This document shows positions 62,062 through 64,000 of a stretch of 64,000 bases of DNA, one piece after another. A program made the position numbers and the translations under genes. The notes under the pieces were generated by a model. The model was not told the origin of the DNA. It made no database searches and saw nothing but the letters and a program-made list of their open reading frames with translations. How positions within the stretch are numbered: the stretch's first letter is position 1; each line of letters starts with the position of its first letter. This stretch comes from Thecaphora thlaspeos (Eukaryota > Basidiomycota > Ustilaginomycetes > Urocystidales > Glomosporiaceae), in the NCBI GenBank assembly GCA_900291925.1, contig UWYS01000010.1, forward strand, positions 744,001 to 808,000, written 5' to 3'.

Positions 62062-64000
62062 TTACTCTAGCCCAGCCCTGGCGAACGCAATCGCCATCGG
62101 GTTGTGCTGGAGGTTGGCTCTTGCTGTGAGAGCATGGAAACGCTCCACGTGTTCAAGGGGAACCCAAACAGCATCAGCGCACGCAAAGTCGGCGGCTGCA
62201 GGATAGACGCTGCGGAACGCATCTAGGAGCCTAGTTCTCGGCGTCGTAGCGGTCCGAGCGACGCATGTGGTCGGAGACGTCGGCGACGAGGGTTGGGAAA
62301 GGTAGCCGCCCAACTGGCTGCGACGATCCAGCGTATGTCGCTTGCCAGCGGCTCATCCAGGACTTTGCGGTAGGGGACAGCGTCGTCCGTGATGGAGTGC
62401 GCCGTTTGAACAGCCGAGAATGACCTTCGAAGACGTCGACCAACGTGTTAGATCCGGCTTCGTCAGCACGGAATTCTTGCCTTGCCCACCTTCCCGATGC
62501 TCCTCGTCACTCTCGACGTCTGTTGTGCGCTCCTCGCGCTCCTTGTCCTTCCAGGAGCCGCCCTCCCTCTCGCAATCCTCTCTGCGGGTCTTGGCTAACT
62601 CCTCAGGGCGGAACATGCGCCTCGACTTGACAAGGTGATAGGTCTCAAGCTCCAGATCTAGCCTCGCGCTGACGACGAGAGAGGAAGGAGGCCTGGAGGC
62701 AAGGGTCACGATCGATGGCGGGACCAGTCCCGTCCTCCACAGTCCACGGGATGCAAGCTAGCCTCGACACACAGCTAATTTACACACCCTTCAGATACAC
62801 GAGGAAGGAGTTGACATTGTTCTTGGCCTATTTGAACGCGGCCAGGTGCTCGGTCTGTACAGCGAAGAGTCATCAAGGCTCGAGAAGCTCGAGTGATCAA
62901 GCACGGCGTGGCGGAAAGGGTCGCGAGGCTGACGTGCTAGTTCGTTCTGTGATCTATACAGCGCGACGAGGAGGGATGGGGCGGTGTACGGCCAAAGCAA
63001 CGTCGGTGTTGAGGTTCAAAGATTCGCTGGTGATGCTGCTGAGATCGCGTGTCATCTTGTAGAGCTCCTCGACAATTGTCGATCTCTCCTCCAGCATCGC
63101 AGAGATCAAAACACTTGCACAGACCGCTTCGAACGACTTTGAGCACTTCGGAAGTGGCGTCGTTGAGCGTTTCCTCACTGCACTTCTCGGGAAAGCTGGG
63201 CAAACGGCGCGGATCCTGGAATATGGCGGCAATGTACTGTGGGAACGGAAGAGTACGGGGTCCGTCAGTGCGGCTCGCCTTTTTCTACTAGTCGGACGGG
63301 GCTATACTAAACCCATCTTCGGACGCCGGACTGGCCAAACCATCTGTAGCGATCGTCGAAGTTGGCATCGAGCCATTCCTGGGCGTAAAGTTTGCTTGAA
63401 CCGCGGCCGTTCTTCGTGTACGCGGCCAGCTCGAACCTGCAGCACAGCACGTACGCAAGCACCAAGAGGGCGCTCTCAATGTCGTGCTCGGCCCGCAGCG
63501 GACATAGCTGCTACATAAACTCATCTGCATCATCCTGAGCGGTGTTGGGGCCAAAGAGTCGATATATATTTTCGTTCCGGTACGCCTGGACCGCCCAGAA
63601 CATATGTGTGCCGCTCATAAAGCGGCGGCGTGTCTTGACGTCGTCGGCCTCAATCCAACTCTCCCCGAAGTCGATCAAGCGTGCCAGTACAGGACGCTGG
63701 GAGGGTTTAGCGTCTGGATTGAAAAGGGTTTCCAAGTTGGCGTCGTCCGTTTTGCACCATTGGATGTTGTTCTGTGGCACGGAGGGGATGTAGACAGAGA
63801 CTGGGTAAGAAGGCCGGGTGGGGGGATGTCCAGACTGCAGAGAGGAACAACAAAAGGGTATCAATGTGACTCACCAAAGACAAGTCGCCGTGCACCACTC
63901 CGGCTGGGCGGCAGACATAGTGGAGCGTCTCTATCGCACTTGCGATGATGGCGGGGAGAAGGACGACGGACGCCCTGCCAAGTTCGTAGGACAGGTTGCT
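62062..64000 (-). pseudogene. FunK1-like protein kinase, damaged, 5' part outside window
   Basis: At the window edge the minus strand codes a kinase helix (IIASAIETLHYVCRPAGVV) running into the catalytic loop. A 103-base intron (GTGAGT at 63874, CCACAG before 63771) splits HGDLSL from NNIQW and restores HxDxxxxN. Exon 2 has ARLIDFGESW (the DFG motif), then GTHMFWAV at the APE-like position, as in the fungal FunK1 kinases. TAG at 63511-63513 interrupts the frame, after which the family sequence continues in frame (EHDIESALLVLAYVL, like the HDLES helix of FunK1). Further down the frame changes near 63130 within SEVLKVVRS and SFEAVCASVLISAML. The part down to 62062 is unassigned. It is an apparent pseudogene unless sequencing errors are involved. 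Confidence 0.5.

Overview
The window is nuclear DNA of a basidiomycete, most likely a smut fungus (Ustilaginomycotina). The reasons are the very GC-rich, CpG-rich codon use, large intron-poor genes, short GT-AG introns of about 50-130 bases, a free-standing 5S rRNA gene, and a right half with small secreted proteins, gene fragments and dispersed repeats, as in smut effector regions. The species cannot be fixed from sequence alone.

Left half (1-34.3 kb) is conserved housekeeping sequence: a phosphoketolase (-, cut by the window start), a large low-complexity protein (+, one intron), a PH-domain protein (-), a Pumilio/PUF RNA-binding protein (+), a diverged 5S rRNA gene (+), a protein with a C-terminal domain resembling the AF4/AFF scaffold of super elongation complexes (+), then two broken paralogous genes of a secreted-protein family (+), the Golgi Rab-GEF subunit Rgp1 (-, four exons) and the clamp-loader large subunit Rfc1 (+, five exons). 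Two minisatellites (29-bp x16 and 20-bp x15) each sit in the shared upstream region of a divergent gene pair.

At about 34.3-37.9 kb the base composition changes abruptly. CpG almost disappears, while TpG/CpA are plentiful. Inside lies a third, broken member of the same secreted family, whose differences from its two CpG-rich relatives include clear CpG-to-TpG/CpA transitions. This looks like methylation- or RIP-like mutation of one duplicate.

Right half (38-64 kb) begins with a vacuolar-type P2B calcium ATPase (-) and then becomes an accessory, effector-like region: a secreted coiled-coil protein (-, 45 kb), a probable two-exon secreted protein (+, 48 kb), a duplicated gene fragment (49-50 kb), another secreted helical protein (-, 51 kb), a secreted protein with a nucleoside-hydrolase-like metal motif (+, 54 kb), and a tandem pair of three-exon, six-cysteine secreted proteins (-, 57-60 kb) duplicated with their promoters. 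The window ends in a damaged FunK1-like protein kinase gene (-). At least three dispersed repeat families are scattered between these genes.

The strongest candidates for undescribed biology are the six-cysteine secreted pair, the three-copy secreted family with its CpG-stripped member, and the nucleoside-hydrolase-like secreted protein.
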